Shown here: positions 54,836 to 63,819 of the stretch, one piece after another
How positions within the stretch are numbered: position 1 is the stretch's first letter
How the letters are laid out: each line of letters opens with the position of its first letter
NCBI GenBank assembly: GCA_963522175.1
Contig: CAUQXC010000006.1
Location: forward strand, 62,001 to 126,000
Direction of reading: 5' to 3'
Length of the DNA: 64,000 nt
Source of the DNA: CAKAHY01 sp963522175
GTDB lineage: Bacteria > Bacillota > Clostridia > Lachnospirales > Lachnospiraceae
Notes under the pieces: generated by a model
What the model was told of the DNA's origin: nothing
Seen by the model: only the letters and a program-made list of their open reading frames with translations
The model's database searches: none
Program-made: the position numbers and the translations under genes

Positions 54836-56020
54836 TTAATGATGGAATAATCTCATACCGTTAAAACACAGTACCATATCGTACTCGTCGGCTTTTTCTA
54901 TAACATTGTCATCTCTTACCGAACCGCCGGGCTCCACCACATACTTTACTCCCGAGAGCTTTGCCCTGTCTATATTGTCTCCGAAAGGGAAAAAAGCATC
55001 GGAAGCAAGACAAACATCGTCTACCTGTGCCAAATATGTCTTTTTTTCCTCTTTAGTGAACTCTCCCGGCTTTGTCTCAAAAAAGCTCTGCCATACGCCT
55101 TCCTTCAACACAAGTTCGCTGTTGTCGGAAATATAAAGGTCTATAACATTATCTCTGTCAGCCCTTCCTATACCCTGTTTAAACTTAAGTCCCAAAACCT
55201 TGTCCGCTTGACGAAGATGCCATATATCCGCCTTGTCTCCCGCAAGTCTGGTACAGTGTATTCTTGACTGCTGTCCCGCACCGACCCCTATCGCCTGTCC
55301 GTCCTTTGCAAAGCAAACGGAGTTTGACTGAGTATACTTAAGTGTTATAAGAGCAAGTGTAAGATTAAGCTTAGCCTCTTTACTTAAATTTTTATTTTTT
55401 GAAACAATATTCTCAAAATCCTTATCACTTATCTTATAATTATTTCTTCCCTGCTCAAAGCTTATCCCGTACACCTGCTTTCTCTCAAGGCTTTCAGGCT
55501 CATAGGCTTTATCGATTTTAATTATACAGTAATTACCTTTTTTCTTGTTTTTAAGTATCTCTAAGGCTTCAGGCTCATAATCCGGAGCTATAACCCCGTC
55601 CGATACCTCTCTCGCGATTAATTTTGCGGTAATCTCGTCACATTTTGAAGACAGAGCTATAAAGTCGCCGAAAGATGACATTCTGTCCGTTCCTCTCGCC
55701 CTTGCATAAGCAAGCGCCAAAGGACTTTTGTCTATATCCTCCACATCTTCCACAAAATAAATCTTTCTAAGCTTCTCGTTTAAGCTTCTTCCTATTGCCG
55801 CACTTGTCGGCGATACATGTTTAAAGGAAGCTGCGGCAACTTCTCCCGTAGCTTCGGATAATTCTTTTACAAGCTGCCACGCATTAAAAGCATCCAATAA
55901 ATTTATATATCCCGCTCTTCCGTTTAAAACCTCAAAAGGCAAGTCCTTTGAATTTTCCATAAAAACCCTTGCCGGTTTTTGATTCGGATTGCAACCGTAT
56001 TTCAGTTCAAGACTTTTCAT
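54836..56020 (-). CDS. Stand-alone AICAR formyltransferase (PurH transformylase domain only)
   Basis: 394 residues matching only the C-terminal AICAR-formyltransferase part of PurH (LKYGCNPNQKPARVF; catalytic FKHVSPTSAA; DVCLASDAFFPFGDNIDRA; VVEPGGSVRDDNV). The N-terminal MGS-like IMP cyclohydrolase domain of about 200 residues is absent. The next gene upstream supplies a different, archaeal-type cyclohydrolase, so the last two steps of IMP synthesis are encoded as a split pair, 6 nt apart. The gene may be called purH by similarity, though it is not bifunctional. Confidence 0.93.
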   Translation of the reverse strand: MKSLELKYGCNPNQKPARVFMENSKDLPFEVLNGRAGYINLLDAFNAWQLVKELSEATGEVAAASFKHVSPTSAAIGRSLNEKLRKIYFVEDVEDIDKSPLALAYARARGTDRMSSFGDFIALSSKCDEITAKLIAREVSDGVIAPDYEPEALEILKNKKKGNYCIIKIDKAYEPESLERKQVYGISFEQGRNNYKISDKDFENIVSKNKNLSKEAKLNLTLALITLKYTQSNSVCFAKDGQAIGVGAGQQSRIHCTRLAGDKADIWHLRQADKVLGLKFKQGIGRADRDNVIDLYISDNSELVLKEGVWQSFFETKPGEFTKEEKKTYLAQVDDVCLASDAFFPFGDNIDRAKLSGVKYVVEPGGSVRDDNVIEKADEYDMVLCFNGMRLFHH

Positions 56021-56026
56021 TATATA

Positions 56027-56731
56027 TTATTCCACTCTTTCAAATCTATTCATAAGAATTTCCTTGATTTCTCCCGTTTCCACTTCTTCGCTCCTTACAT
56101 ACAGCGAAATCTTATTCTCTTTATTTAAGTTCTCCCAGATATTTTGAGCAAAATCCATAGTATCGTTTATAATCTTTATTTTTCTCGGCTCTCCCGTAAA
56201 ACTTGGAAGGGGATTGCCGTTTTTCTCATACGTATGTATAAAATGTCCTTGTCCGTCCACAAACTTATAATTATATATGTATCTTGCGCACTCCGTACCC
56301 TTATCGTCCATAGCCTTAAGTATGCTCATCTTATATGAGCCGTCCTTATATACTATAGCCGAAATCCTCGGTGTATAGTTGGGAGCATCCGGCTCAAACT
56401 GTCTTGTCTGCAATGCTTCCTCAAAGCTCTTATTATTTGATAAAAATTCATCAATGGTCAGAGTCTGATCTCCGTTCGTTATAATCACACAATCCTTCCT
56501 GATTATAACAGGCGGATAAATTATAAGACTCGGATCTTCAAGCTTTTTGGCATCCGCAGGGTATATCATCAACTTATTTTTTTCCTGGACAAATACTCTG
56601 TTCCTTGAGTTTGCGCTCCTTCCCATTATAAAGTAAGCCGTCATTATCCTTTTCCCGTCTTCCGATTTGCCTACAATTATGCCTCTTCCGTTATAAGTAT
56701 TTGATTTTAACAACTCCTCTATTTTATACAT
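56027..56731 (-). CDS. IMP cyclohydrolase, PurO-like
   Basis: 234 residues with the archaeal PurO pattern: NTYNGRGIIVGKSEDGKRIM, then TAYFIMGRSANSRNRVF, and PRISAIVYKDGSYKMSILKA. It would close the ring of FAICAR to IMP, the step missing from the neighbouring formyltransferase. PurO was first found in Archaea, and PurO-like proteins also occur in some Clostridia. Assignment rests on motif memory plus the domain gap next door. Confidence 0.85.
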   Translation of the reverse strand: MYKIEELLKSNTYNGRGIIVGKSEDGKRIMTAYFIMGRSANSRNRVFVQEKNKLMIYPADAKKLEDPSLIIYPPVIIRKDCVIITNGDQTLTIDEFLSNNKSFEEALQTRQFEPDAPNYTPRISAIVYKDGSYKMSILKAMDDKGTECARYIYNYKFVDGQGHFIHTYEKNGNPLPSFTGEPRKIKIINDTMDFAQNIWENLNKENKISLYVRSEEVETGEIKEILMNRFERVE

Positions 56732-56760
56732 AAAAAATAACTCCTTAACACTGCTTAAAA

Positions 56761-57804
56761 CTACTTTAAAACTACTTTTTCTTCCGATTTTACGATTTTT
56801 CCGAGTATATATGCCTCCTGTCCCATAGATTTCAGTATATCCACAGCTTTGGATGCATCCTCTTTTGAGACAACTATGCTCATGCCGACACCCATATTAA
56901 AAGTATTATACATATCTCTGGTGCTTATATTACCCTTTTCTTTGATAAAATCAAAAATCGGAAGTACCTTTACATCAGCCATATTAATTTCGGCACCCAA
57001 ACCTTCGGGAATGGAACGCGGAATATTTTCATAAAATCCTCCTCCGGTTATATGGCTTATCGCCTTTACCTTTACCTCTTCCATAAGCTTAAGTACAGGC
57101 TTAACGTATATTTTGGTAGGAACAAGCAAGGCTTCGCCAAGACTCTTTCCTCCCAGTCTTTCATGGGGCTTTGTAAGCTCTTCTTTGCTTATGCCGTCAA
57201 GCCCGAACACTTTTCTTACGAGTGAGAAACCGTTTGAATGGACTCCCGATGAAGCCAAAGCAACGATAACATCTCCCTCGCCCATGCTTTTGTTATCAAT
57301 GATTTCGCTTTTTTCCACAACCCCCACCGAAAAACCGGCAAGGTCATATTCATCTTCCGGATAGAAGCCCGGCATCTCCGCAGTTTCTCCGCCGATTAAG
57401 GCTGCACCGCTTTGCACACAGCCCTCACTTACTCCCTCAACAATTTTTGCGATTTTTTCCGGAAAATTCTTTCCGCAGGCTATGTAATCAAGGAAAAACA
57501 AAGGCTTGGCACCGCAGCAAATAACATCATTGACACACATTGCTACACAATCTATACCTATGGTATCGTGCTTATCAAGCATAAAAGCCAAACGAAGCTT
57601 TGTTCCGACTCCGTCCGTTCCCGCAACCAAAACCGGCTTTTTATAGCCTTCCGGAAGCTCAAACAAGCCTCCGAACCCGCCTATATCCGAAACCACACCT
57701 GCTGTCATAGTTCTTGCTATATGGCTTTTCATCAGCTCTACCGCCTTATATCCGGCTGTAATATCAACTCCGGCTTCCTTATACGCTTCGCTGTGACTTT
57801 TCAT
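56761..57804 (-). CDS. purM: Phosphoribosylformylglycinamidine cyclo-ligase
   Basis: AIR synthase, 347 residues, with [19 protein letters not shown] at the N-terminus, [36 protein letters not shown] and [13 protein letters not shown]. Its start overlaps the end of purF by 26 nt. Confidence 0.98.
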   Translation of the reverse strand: MKSHSEAYKEAGVDITAGYKAVELMKSHIARTMTAGVVSDIGGFGGLFELPEGYKKPVLVAGTDGVGTKLRLAFMLDKHDTIGIDCVAMCVNDVICCGAKPLFFLDYIACGKNFPEKIAKIVEGVSEGCVQSGAALIGGETAEMPGFYPEDEYDLAGFSVGVVEKSEIIDNKSMGEGDVIVALASSGVHSNGFSLVRKVFGLDGISKEELTKPHERLGGKSLGEALLVPTKIYVKPVLKLMEEVKVKAISHITGGGFYENIPRSIPEGLGAEINMADVKVLPIFDFIKEKGNISTRDMYNTFNMGVGMSIVVSKEDASKAVDILKSMGQEAYILGKIVKSEEKVVLK

Positions 57805-59251
57805 AATCTCCTCCGTCTTTCTTTATTTCACTGAGTTTTTGCTCGAATCTTCCTTTACTTCTTTTCTCCGGTACCGGCGTCGGGTATGTTCCGTCAAAGC
57901 AAGCCGTACAATACCCTATACCCTCACTTCCTCCGACAGGAAGTTTTTTGGCGCTCTCCACCGATAAAAATCCCAAGCTGTCAACACCTATTATTTCTTC
58001 AATTTCCTTGTGCGTATGAAGACAGGCTATAAGCTTTTCCTTTGAATCTATATCCGTGCCGTAAAAGCAGGGATTTATGAATGCCGGTGCGGATACTCTC
58101 ATATGCACCTCTTTAGCCCCCGCCTCTCTTATAAGCTTAACTATTCTTGCACTGGTTGTTCCCCTTACTATGGAATCGTCTATAAGTACAACCTTTTTAC
58201 CTTTTATGACGCCGGCTATAGGATTCAGCTTAAGTCTGACCAGATTTTCTCTGGTTTTTTGATCCGGTGCGATAAAGGTACGTCCTACATATTTGCTCTT
58301 TATAAGCCCCATGCCGTAAGGTATACCCGATTTTTTCGAATAACCTATAGCCGCATCCAGACCGGAATCCGGAACTCCTATAACTATATCCGCATCCACA
58401 GGATGCTCTGTTGCCAGAAACTCTCCCGACCTCATTCTTGCTTCGTGAACGCTCGCGCCCTCTATAATCGAATCCGGTCTTGCAAAATATATGTATTCAA
58501 ATACACAAAGGGAAGTTTTTCTTTTATTGCAATGAGTTTCTATACTCCTAAATCCGTTCTCATCTATTACAATGATTTCTCCCGCTTTTATATCTCTGAT
58601 AAGCTTCGCACCGACGGCATCCAACGCACAGCTTTCCGAAGCGATAACGTATGAGCCGTCGTCCGTTATTCCGTAGCAAAGAGGTCTAAAACCGTTTTTA
58701 TCCCTACAGGCTATGAGCTTTCTCGGAGACATTACAACAAGAGAATATGCCCCCTCAATAATATCCATAGTTTTACTGAGCGCCTCTTCAATGGATCCGG
58801 ACTTTAATCTTTGTCTTGTAAGTATGTGAGATATAACCTCCGTATCCGATGTAGCGCTGAAAATACAGCCCTCAAGCTCAAGTTCTCTTCTAAGTTCATA
58901 GGAATTTACAAGGTTTCCGTTATGACATAAGGCTGTATGCCCCTTTATATGATTTACAACTACCGGTTGTGCATTTGCTCTTATTGTATCCCCGCTTGTC
59001 GAATATCTTACATGCCCTACGGCAATGTGTCCCTGTCCGAGTTCCTTTAGCTGCGCTTTTGAAAAAACCTCCTGAACCAGACCTATATCCTTGTGATATC
59101 TGAATATACCGTCATCGTTCACGGCTATGCCTGCCGCCTCCTGCCCTCTGTGCTGGAGGGCAAAAAGCCCGTAGTAAGCCAAATGGGCTATATTTACAGG
59201 CTCCTTGGTCCATATACCGAAAACTCCGCATTCTTCTTTTATATCAGCCAT
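57779..59251 (-). CDS. purF: Amidophosphoribosyltransferase
   Basis: Committed step of purine synthesis: PRPP plus glutamine to phosphoribosylamine. 490 residues; a 7-residue propeptide (MADIKEE) precedes the N-terminal nucleophile Cys8 (CGVFGIW). The Ntn glutaminase domain ([18 protein letters not shown]) and the PRTase loop ([19 protein letters not shown]) are typical. Cys residues around 250-455 (CNKRK, CFYG, CLHT, CTACFDG) fit the 4Fe-4S type found in Bacillus. The ribosome site GGAGG is about 14 nt from the ATG, longer than usual. Confidence 0.97.
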   Translation of the reverse strand: MADIKEECGVFGIWTKEPVNIAHLAYYGLFALQHRGQEAAGIAVNDDGIFRYHKDIGLVQEVFSKAQLKELGQGHIAVGHVRYSTSGDTIRANAQPVVVNHIKGHTALCHNGNLVNSYELRRELELEGCIFSATSDTEVISHILTRQRLKSGSIEEALSKTMDIIEGAYSLVVMSPRKLIACRDKNGFRPLCYGITDDGSYVIASESCALDAVGAKLIRDIKAGEIIVIDENGFRSIETHCNKRKTSLCVFEYIYFARPDSIIEGASVHEARMRSGEFLATEHPVDADIVIGVPDSGLDAAIGYSKKSGIPYGMGLIKSKYVGRTFIAPDQKTRENLVRLKLNPIAGVIKGKKVVLIDDSIVRGTTSARIVKLIREAGAKEVHMRVSAPAFINPCFYGTDIDSKEKLIACLHTHKEIEEIIGVDSLGFLSVESAKKLPVGGSEGIGYCTACFDGTYPTPVPEKRSKGRFEQKLSEIKKDGGDYEKSQRSV

Positions 59252-59278
59252 TGTTTTTGATATTTCCTCCGAAAAACC

Positions 59279-60001
59279 TTATGCCTTATCTCCCATAAGT
59301 CTTTTAATAACTTCTTTGTATGCTTCTTCTACGCCGCCCATATCTCTTCTGAATCTGTCTTTATCGAGCTTTTCACCCGTAAGCGAATCCCAGAATCTGC
59401 ATGTATCCGGTGAAATCTCATCCGCAAGAACTATGGTTCCGTCGGCAAGTCTTCCGAATTCGAGCTTAAAGTCTATCAAATCTATATTATCTTTCTTTAA
59501 GAACTCTCTGAGTATATCATTCACCTTGAATGCATATTTAGAGATGGCTTCAAGCTCTTCTTTTGTGGCAAGCCCCATTGCCGCTATATGATAATCGTTA
59601 ATCATAGGATCTCCGAGCGCATCGTCCTTATAGCAATACTCCAAAACGGTGGAACCAAGCTTAACACCTTCTTCTATTCCGAGTCTTTTTGAAAGAGAAC
59701 CTGCCGCAATATTTCTTACTATTACTTCAAGCGGAACTATTTTTACCGCTTTTACAACTGTTTCTCTGTCATTTAATTCTTCTACGAAATCGGTAGGTAT
59801 TCCTTCTTTTTCGAGCATTTGCATAAGAAAATTCGTTACTCTGTTGTTGATAGCGCCTTTACCCTCAATAGTTCCTTTTTTCTCACCGTTAAAAGCCGTC
59901 GCATCATCCTTATAGGACACTATATAAAAATTCTTATCCTCCGTTTCATATACTTTCTTTGCTTTTCCCTCATAAAGCTGTCTTACCTTTGTTAATGACA
60001 T
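59279..60001 (-). CDS. purC: SAICAR synthetase
   Basis: 240 residues: [34 protein letters not shown], and [20 protein letters not shown] with SPDTCRFWD. Joins CAIR and aspartate. 28 nt before purF. purB, needed for the next step, is not in the window. Confidence 0.98.
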   Translation of the reverse strand: MSLTKVRQLYEGKAKKVYETEDKNFYIVSYKDDATAFNGEKKGTIEGKGAINNRVTNFLMQMLEKEGIPTDFVEELNDRETVVKAVKIVPLEVIVRNIAAGSLSKRLGIEEGVKLGSTVLEYCYKDDALGDPMINDYHIAAMGLATKEELEAISKYAFKVNDILREFLKKDNIDLIDFKLEFGRLADGTIVLADEISPDTCRFWDSLTGEKLDKDRFRRDMGGVEEAYKEVIKRLMGDKA

Positions 60002-60016
60002 AATTACTTCCTCCTC

Positions 60017-60511
60017 CTATGAATTGAATCTTTCTTCTATCAGCTTACTCTTTTCAAGTATTGCTTTTTCATTTTGTTTTCTTTGCTCTTCGAGCTTTGC
60101 GGCAAGCCCCTCGTCCGTTACCGCCAATATCTCTATAGCCAGTAAAGCTGCGTTTTTTGCCGTATCTATACCCACTGTGGCAACAGGTATTCCGGGCGGC
60201 ATCATAACGGTTGAAAGTAAGCTGTCCATACCGTCAAGAACCTTTGAAGAGCACGGTATACCTATAACCGGCAAGGTTGTAGCCGCAGCTATCACTCCCG
60301 CAAGATGAGCTGCCATTCCTGCCGCACAAATTATAGCTCCGAAGCCGTTCTTTCTTGCATTTCTTGCAAATTCTTCCGCCTGTACCGGAGTTCTGTGCGC
60401 CGAATAAACATGCACTTCCACGGGTACTCCGTATTCCTTGAGTACCTCAATACCCTTTTCGACCGTTACAAGGTCTGAGTCACTCCCCATCAAAACACCT
60501 ATCTTTTTCAT
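60017..60511 (-). CDS. purE: N5-CAIR mutase / AIR carboxylase, PurE
   Basis: 164 residues, with the nucleotide-binding loop MGSDSDL, the SAHRTP motif and GIPCSSKVLDGMDSLLS. No purK is seen in the window, so it could be either the class I enzyme with purK elsewhere or the AIR carboxylase form. First structural gene of the pur operon, after the leader hairpin. Confidence 0.97.
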   Translation of the reverse strand: MKKIGVLMGSDSDLVTVEKGIEVLKEYGVPVEVHVYSAHRTPVQAEEFARNARKNGFGAIICAAGMAAHLAGVIAAATTLPVIGIPCSSKVLDGMDSLLSTVMMPPGIPVATVGIDTAKNAALLAIEILAVTDEGLAAKLEEQRKQNEKAILEKSKLIEERFNS

Positions 60512-60550
60512 TTTTACTCCTCTTTACTGTATATTTTTCGATAAAAGTAC

Positions 60551-60578
60551 AAAAAAAGAACAGCTTTATACTGTTCTT
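60551..60578 (-). terminator. Attenuator hairpin before purE
   Basis: Minus strand AAGAACAG-TATAAAG-CTGTTCTT followed by seven T in all, 40 nt upstream of purE and overlapping the stop codon of the leader ORF. Confidence 0.8.
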
Positions 60579-60708
60579 AAATTTTACACTTATCCCATAT
60601 TAATATGTTGAAAGTTATACGCTCGCTAAAATAGCTTACACTATGCCCGTGAGCTATGCTATGTACCCAATCATATTCAACTCTGTCACATAATTGTATA
60701 TTTCTCAT
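60577..60708 (-). CDS. 43-residue leader ORF of the pur operon
   Basis: ATG 60708 is 3 nt after GAGGGG; the frame reads MRNIQLCDRVEYDWVHSIAH and ends LIWDKCKI-TAA. The stop overlaps the first bases of the attenuator hairpin, as in translation-coupled attenuation. The same RNA can also form competing stems: CACTATG (60725-60731) with CATAGTG (60638-60644), or AGCTCAC with GTAAGCT. So the segment might be a regulatory RNA instead of, or as well as, a coding one. No known riboswitch core was found. Confidence 0.4.
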   Translation of the reverse strand: MRNIQLCDRVEYDWVHSIAHGHSVSYFSERITFNILIWDKCKI

Positions 60709-60760
60709 AATCCCCTCATTCGTCATAGTGCCGACTATAAATACTATCTTGTATACACTC

Positions 60761-60774
60761 TCAAAACGCTTTCA
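60761..60774. promoter_or_regulatory. LacI-type operator at the pur start site
   Basis: Minus strand TGAAAGCGTTTTGA directly after the -10 box; it differs from the cre consensus TGWNANCGNTNWCA at one position. CcpA or a LacI-type purine regulator might bind. Confidence 0.5.
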
Positions 60775-60803
60775 ATTATATATAATTAATTCTTTTCAGT
60801 CAA
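60775..60803 (-). promoter_or_regulatory. Promoter of the pur operon
   Basis: TTGACT (60798-60803), 17-nt spacer, TATAAT (60775-60780). The leader to purE is about 255 nt. Confidence 0.8.
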
Positions 60804-60829
60804 TGAAGCAAATGTCTTTTATAGAAATT

Positions 60830-61465
60830 TTATAAATTCTGTCTGCCTGACTTCTCATATCCGCAAAGCTTCTTTGAAACCTTTTCATTAAAGAAATATA
60901 CTATAGGTCCCATACCCAAAGCACAGATAATGCTTCCCACTCCTAAGATTCCGAGTCCTATGCCGCCTAAAATAAACGACAAAACTATACATGTCGCATC
61001 GGTTATTATCCTGGCCCAGAAAAATTCTATCTTGAACTTGTTTGAAATGATAATCGCAAGGCTATCGTAAGGGCTTATACCCAAGTTCGCAGTTTGATAT
61101 AAGGATGCCGCGAAGCTCAGTACCAGAACTCCTCCGCACATAAGCAAAATCCTCGGGAAAAGTGCCGTCGGAATAATAATGAGAGCTTTTATAAGCCTGA
61201 TGAACAGATCAACACAAACTCCGACCAAGGCCCAGTTAAATATAGTTCCTATACCTATCATTTTTCTGCCCCATGTAAATTCTACGGCAAAAGCGGCTAT
61301 ATTTATTATCCAATATATAATTGCAAAATCAAGCCTCACAAAGTTTCCGAATGCCATAACAAAGCTTGTGTAAGGGTCGGTTCCCAGATCGGACAGCTTA
61401 AATAATGATATACCCAAGCCTATACTCACAATGCCGAAGCACATAACAATAAATCTTCTTAACAT
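60830..61465 (-). CDS. YczE/YyaS-family membrane protein
   Basis: 211 residues and about five membrane segments in two related halves: GIGLGISLFKLSDLGTDPYT-like at the N-terminus (here SIGLGISLFKLSDLGTDPYT) and ASLYQTANLGISPYDSLAII in the second half. Both are the small-residue plus -P-Y/D motif typical of YczE/YitT-related proteins. Function of the family is uncertain. Follows the LysR gene by 18 nt and lies before the pur promoter. Confidence 0.85.
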   Translation of the reverse strand: MLRRFIVMCFGIVSIGLGISLFKLSDLGTDPYTSFVMAFGNFVRLDFAIIYWIINIAAFAVEFTWGRKMIGIGTIFNWALVGVCVDLFIRLIKALIIIPTALFPRILLMCGGVLVLSFAASLYQTANLGISPYDSLAIIISNKFKIEFFWARIITDATCIVLSFILGGIGLGILGVGSIICALGMGPIVYFFNEKVSKKLCGYEKSGRQNL

Positions 61466-61483
61466 ATTAATTCCCTTTAATTC

Positions 61484-62404
61484 CTATTCCTCGGTACTGA
61501 GTCCGCCCTTAACCCTCTTAATCAATAAATCCAAAAAATGCTCGGCATGCATACTTCTCGGTTCACCTTTTCTGCTTATATAGCCCAACTGTATTTGCTC
61601 ATCCACATTAAGCCTTCTCGATATTATGCTTTCTCCGTTAAGTTCTTTGCTGATTATACCTGTACTTATAGTGTAGCCGTTAAGACCTATTAAAAGATTA
61701 AAAAGGGTTGCTCTGTCGCTTACTCTTATCATCTTTTCCCTTACTGCGGTACTTAATATTTCCTCAGAAAAATAAAAAGAGTTGTGCTCTCCCTGTTCAA
61801 ACGATAAATACGGATACTGTGCGAGTTCCTCTATTTCTATCAACTTCTTTTTTGCCAAAGGATGATTTCTTGTGATAAAAACATGAGGTTTCGCCTCAAA
61901 CAGAGGTGTAAACTCCAAACGATTGTCTTTAATGAATTTTTGCATAACCTTCCGGTTGAAGCCGCTTATATACAATACCCCTATCTGACTTCTGGCATTT
62001 TTCACATCTTCTATTATCTCGGCGGTTCTGCATTCCCTTAAGGTTACATCATATTCTTTGTAATCCACTTCTTTTAAAAAAGCAACAAACGCATCCACAA
62101 CAAAGCTGTAATGCTGTGTTGAGACTTGAAAATGTTGCTTTTCCGGTGTGGTCTGTAAAAATCTGTTTTCCAACAACGACATTTGCTCTACAACCTGTCT
62201 TGCATAAGACAGAAACTTCGTCCCGTTGGTTGTAACCGCAATTCCTCTGTTGGTTCTGTTAAAAATTTGAAATCCCAATTCTTTTTCAAGTTCATGAATG
62301 GCATTGGTAAGGCTCGGCTGGGAGATAAACAAGGCTTGTGCCGCCTCATTTATCTTCCCTTTTTGTGCCACAGCCACCACATACTTAAGTTGCTGTATGG
62401 TCAT
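61484..62404 (-). CDS. LysR-family transcriptional regulator
   Basis: 306 residues. N-terminal HTH (LKYVVAVAQKGKINEAAQAL, then FISQPSLTNAIHELEKELG) and the substrate-binding domain (TQHYSFVVDAFVAFLKEVDY; LYISGFNRKVMQKFIKDN). Effector unknown. Its ATG overlaps the stop of the SPFH-protein gene, so it is co-transcribed with it, an uncommon partner. Confidence 0.93.
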   Translation of the reverse strand: MTIQQLKYVVAVAQKGKINEAAQALFISQPSLTNAIHELEKELGFQIFNRTNRGIAVTTNGTKFLSYARQVVEQMSLLENRFLQTTPEKQHFQVSTQHYSFVVDAFVAFLKEVDYKEYDVTLRECRTAEIIEDVKNARSQIGVLYISGFNRKVMQKFIKDNRLEFTPLFEAKPHVFITRNHPLAKKKLIEIEELAQYPYLSFEQGEHNSFYFSEEILSTAVREKMIRVSDRATLFNLLIGLNGYTISTGIISKELNGESIISRRLNVDEQIQLGYISRKGEPRSMHAEHFLDLLIKRVKGGLSTEE

Positions 62405-63315
62405 TACTTGCTAAGATCCGTTCTTTCATTCATCACGGCAAAGCCCGTTACCATGCTTGCCAAACTTTGCATATTGCTCGGTATAATAATCTTTGTTGAT
62501 TTACCGTCCGCAACTTTTTCAAAGGTCTCAAAGCCTTTGAGAGTTAAAACCGCCTGAGTAGGATTTGCTGCACTGAGCACTCTCAAACCTTCAGCCTGAG
62601 CCTGCTGTATTGCAAGAATAGCCTGAGCCTTACCTTCAGCTCTCTTGATTGCGGTCTCTTTCTCCGCCTCCGCATTAAGTATGGCTGCCTGCTTCGCACC
62701 TTCCGCAACCAGAATAGCACTCTCTTTCTTTGCCTGAGCTTCAAGAATGTTGGCTCTCTTTTCACGCTCCGCCTTCATTTCCTTCTCCATCGCAATACGG
62801 ATATCTTCAGGAGGAAGAATGGACTTAAGCTCAACTCTGTTTACCTTTATTCCCCAAGGATCCGTAGCCTCATCAAGCTCCGTTCTCATAGTGGTATTGA
62901 TAACATCTCTTGATGTAAGAGTCTGGTCAACCGTCATATCACCTATTATATTTCTGAGTGTTGTCGCCGTGAGATTTTCTATTGCCGAAAGCGGTCTCTC
63001 AACACCGTAAGTATATAACTTCGGGTCCGTTATCTGATAATAAACTATGGTATCTATTTGCATAGTTGCGTTATCCTTTGTTATAACCGGCTGAGGCGGA
63101 AAATCTACAACCTGTTCCTTTAATGAAATAATCTTAGCTATTCTGTCAAAAAACGGATTGACAAAATTCAAACCTGAACTCAAACTCTGACTGTATTTAC
63201 CGAGTCTTTCCACAACATACACTCTTGACTCCGGTACTATTTTAATAGCCTTAAATGTTATTACCAAACTTATCGTTATAATAATGATAATTAACGCAAT
63301 GCCGAAACCTGCCAT
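62404..63315 (-). CDS. SPFH/stomatin-family membrane protein (QmcA-like)
   Basis: 303 residues: one N-terminal membrane segment (FGIALIIIIITISLVITF), the SPFH domain (SRVYVVERLGKYSQSLSSGL; VVDFPPQPVITKDNATMQID; RTELDEATDPWGIKVNRVEL) and a long Ala/Glu/Lys coiled coil (about 180-260). It probably organises membrane microdomains and associates with the NfeD-like protein encoded just upstream, a common pairing. Confidence 0.93.
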   Translation of the reverse strand: MAGFGIALIIIIITISLVITFKAIKIVPESRVYVVERLGKYSQSLSSGLNFVNPFFDRIAKIISLKEQVVDFPPQPVITKDNATMQIDTIVYYQITDPKLYTYGVERPLSAIENLTATTLRNIIGDMTVDQTLTSRDVINTTMRTELDEATDPWGIKVNRVELKSILPPEDIRIAMEKEMKAEREKRANILEAQAKKESAILVAEGAKQAAILNAEAEKETAIKRAEGKAQAILAIQQAQAEGLRVLSAANPTQAVLTLKGFETFEKVADGKSTKIIIPSNMQSLASMVTGFAVMNERTDLSK

Positions 63316-63327
63316 AATATCTTCTCC

Positions 63328-63726
63328 TTATTTTACCAATCTTATTTTATTTCCTTCAAAGCTTTTAATCGTAGCTTTGTCATCTATATTGAACTTTTCG
63401 TTGCTGAAAGCTGTCCATACGGAACCCTTATAGCGAACATCATAGATATACTGTCCGTCATTGTCCTCTTTTGAGTTAAGTATGATAACCGACTCCTTCG
63501 GCAAACTTTCTTTGGCTTTTACAAACCTCTTACAATATCCTCGCAGTAAAAGCAGCGATGCAAGCGAAACCACCGAGAATATGACCGTCTGCATTATAGG
63601 ATCTTTTATAAAGCCGCTCAAAACCGCAACGACCAAAGCCCCAAGCGCAAACCAAATAGAGACAAGTGCGGGTATAGCTATCTCAACTACAAGGCAAACA
63701 GCAAAAACTATACTCCAAACTATCAT
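63328..63726 (-). CDS. NfeD-like membrane protein
   Basis: 132 residues: two to three membrane segments (IVFAVCLVVEIAIPALVSIW; LGALVVAVLSG; TVIFSVVSLASLLLL) and a C-terminal OB-fold-like domain (YIYDVRYKGSVWTAFSNEKF). The short NfeD1b form that partners stomatin-like proteins. 12 nt before the SPFH gene. An extended -10 (TGA-TATAAT) lies upstream without a good -35. Confidence 0.88.
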   Translation of the reverse strand: MIVWSIVFAVCLVVEIAIPALVSIWFALGALVVAVLSGFIKDPIMQTVIFSVVSLASLLLLRGYCKRFVKAKESLPKESVIILNSKEDNDGQYIYDVRYKGSVWTAFSNEKFNIDDKATIKSFEGNKIRLVK

Positions 63727-63819
63727 AACATACCTCCTTTACAATATTAATACGTAATATTCATATATCTTTGTTTTAATTATATCATATTATCCAAAAA
63801 TATTATTATCAAGGTTTTC

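Noticed and set aside
60579..60760. Guanine, ZTP (pfl) or PRPP (ykkC) riboswitch before purE
   Set aside because: None of the conserved core sequences I know for these classes could be placed, so I only report an unassigned leader.
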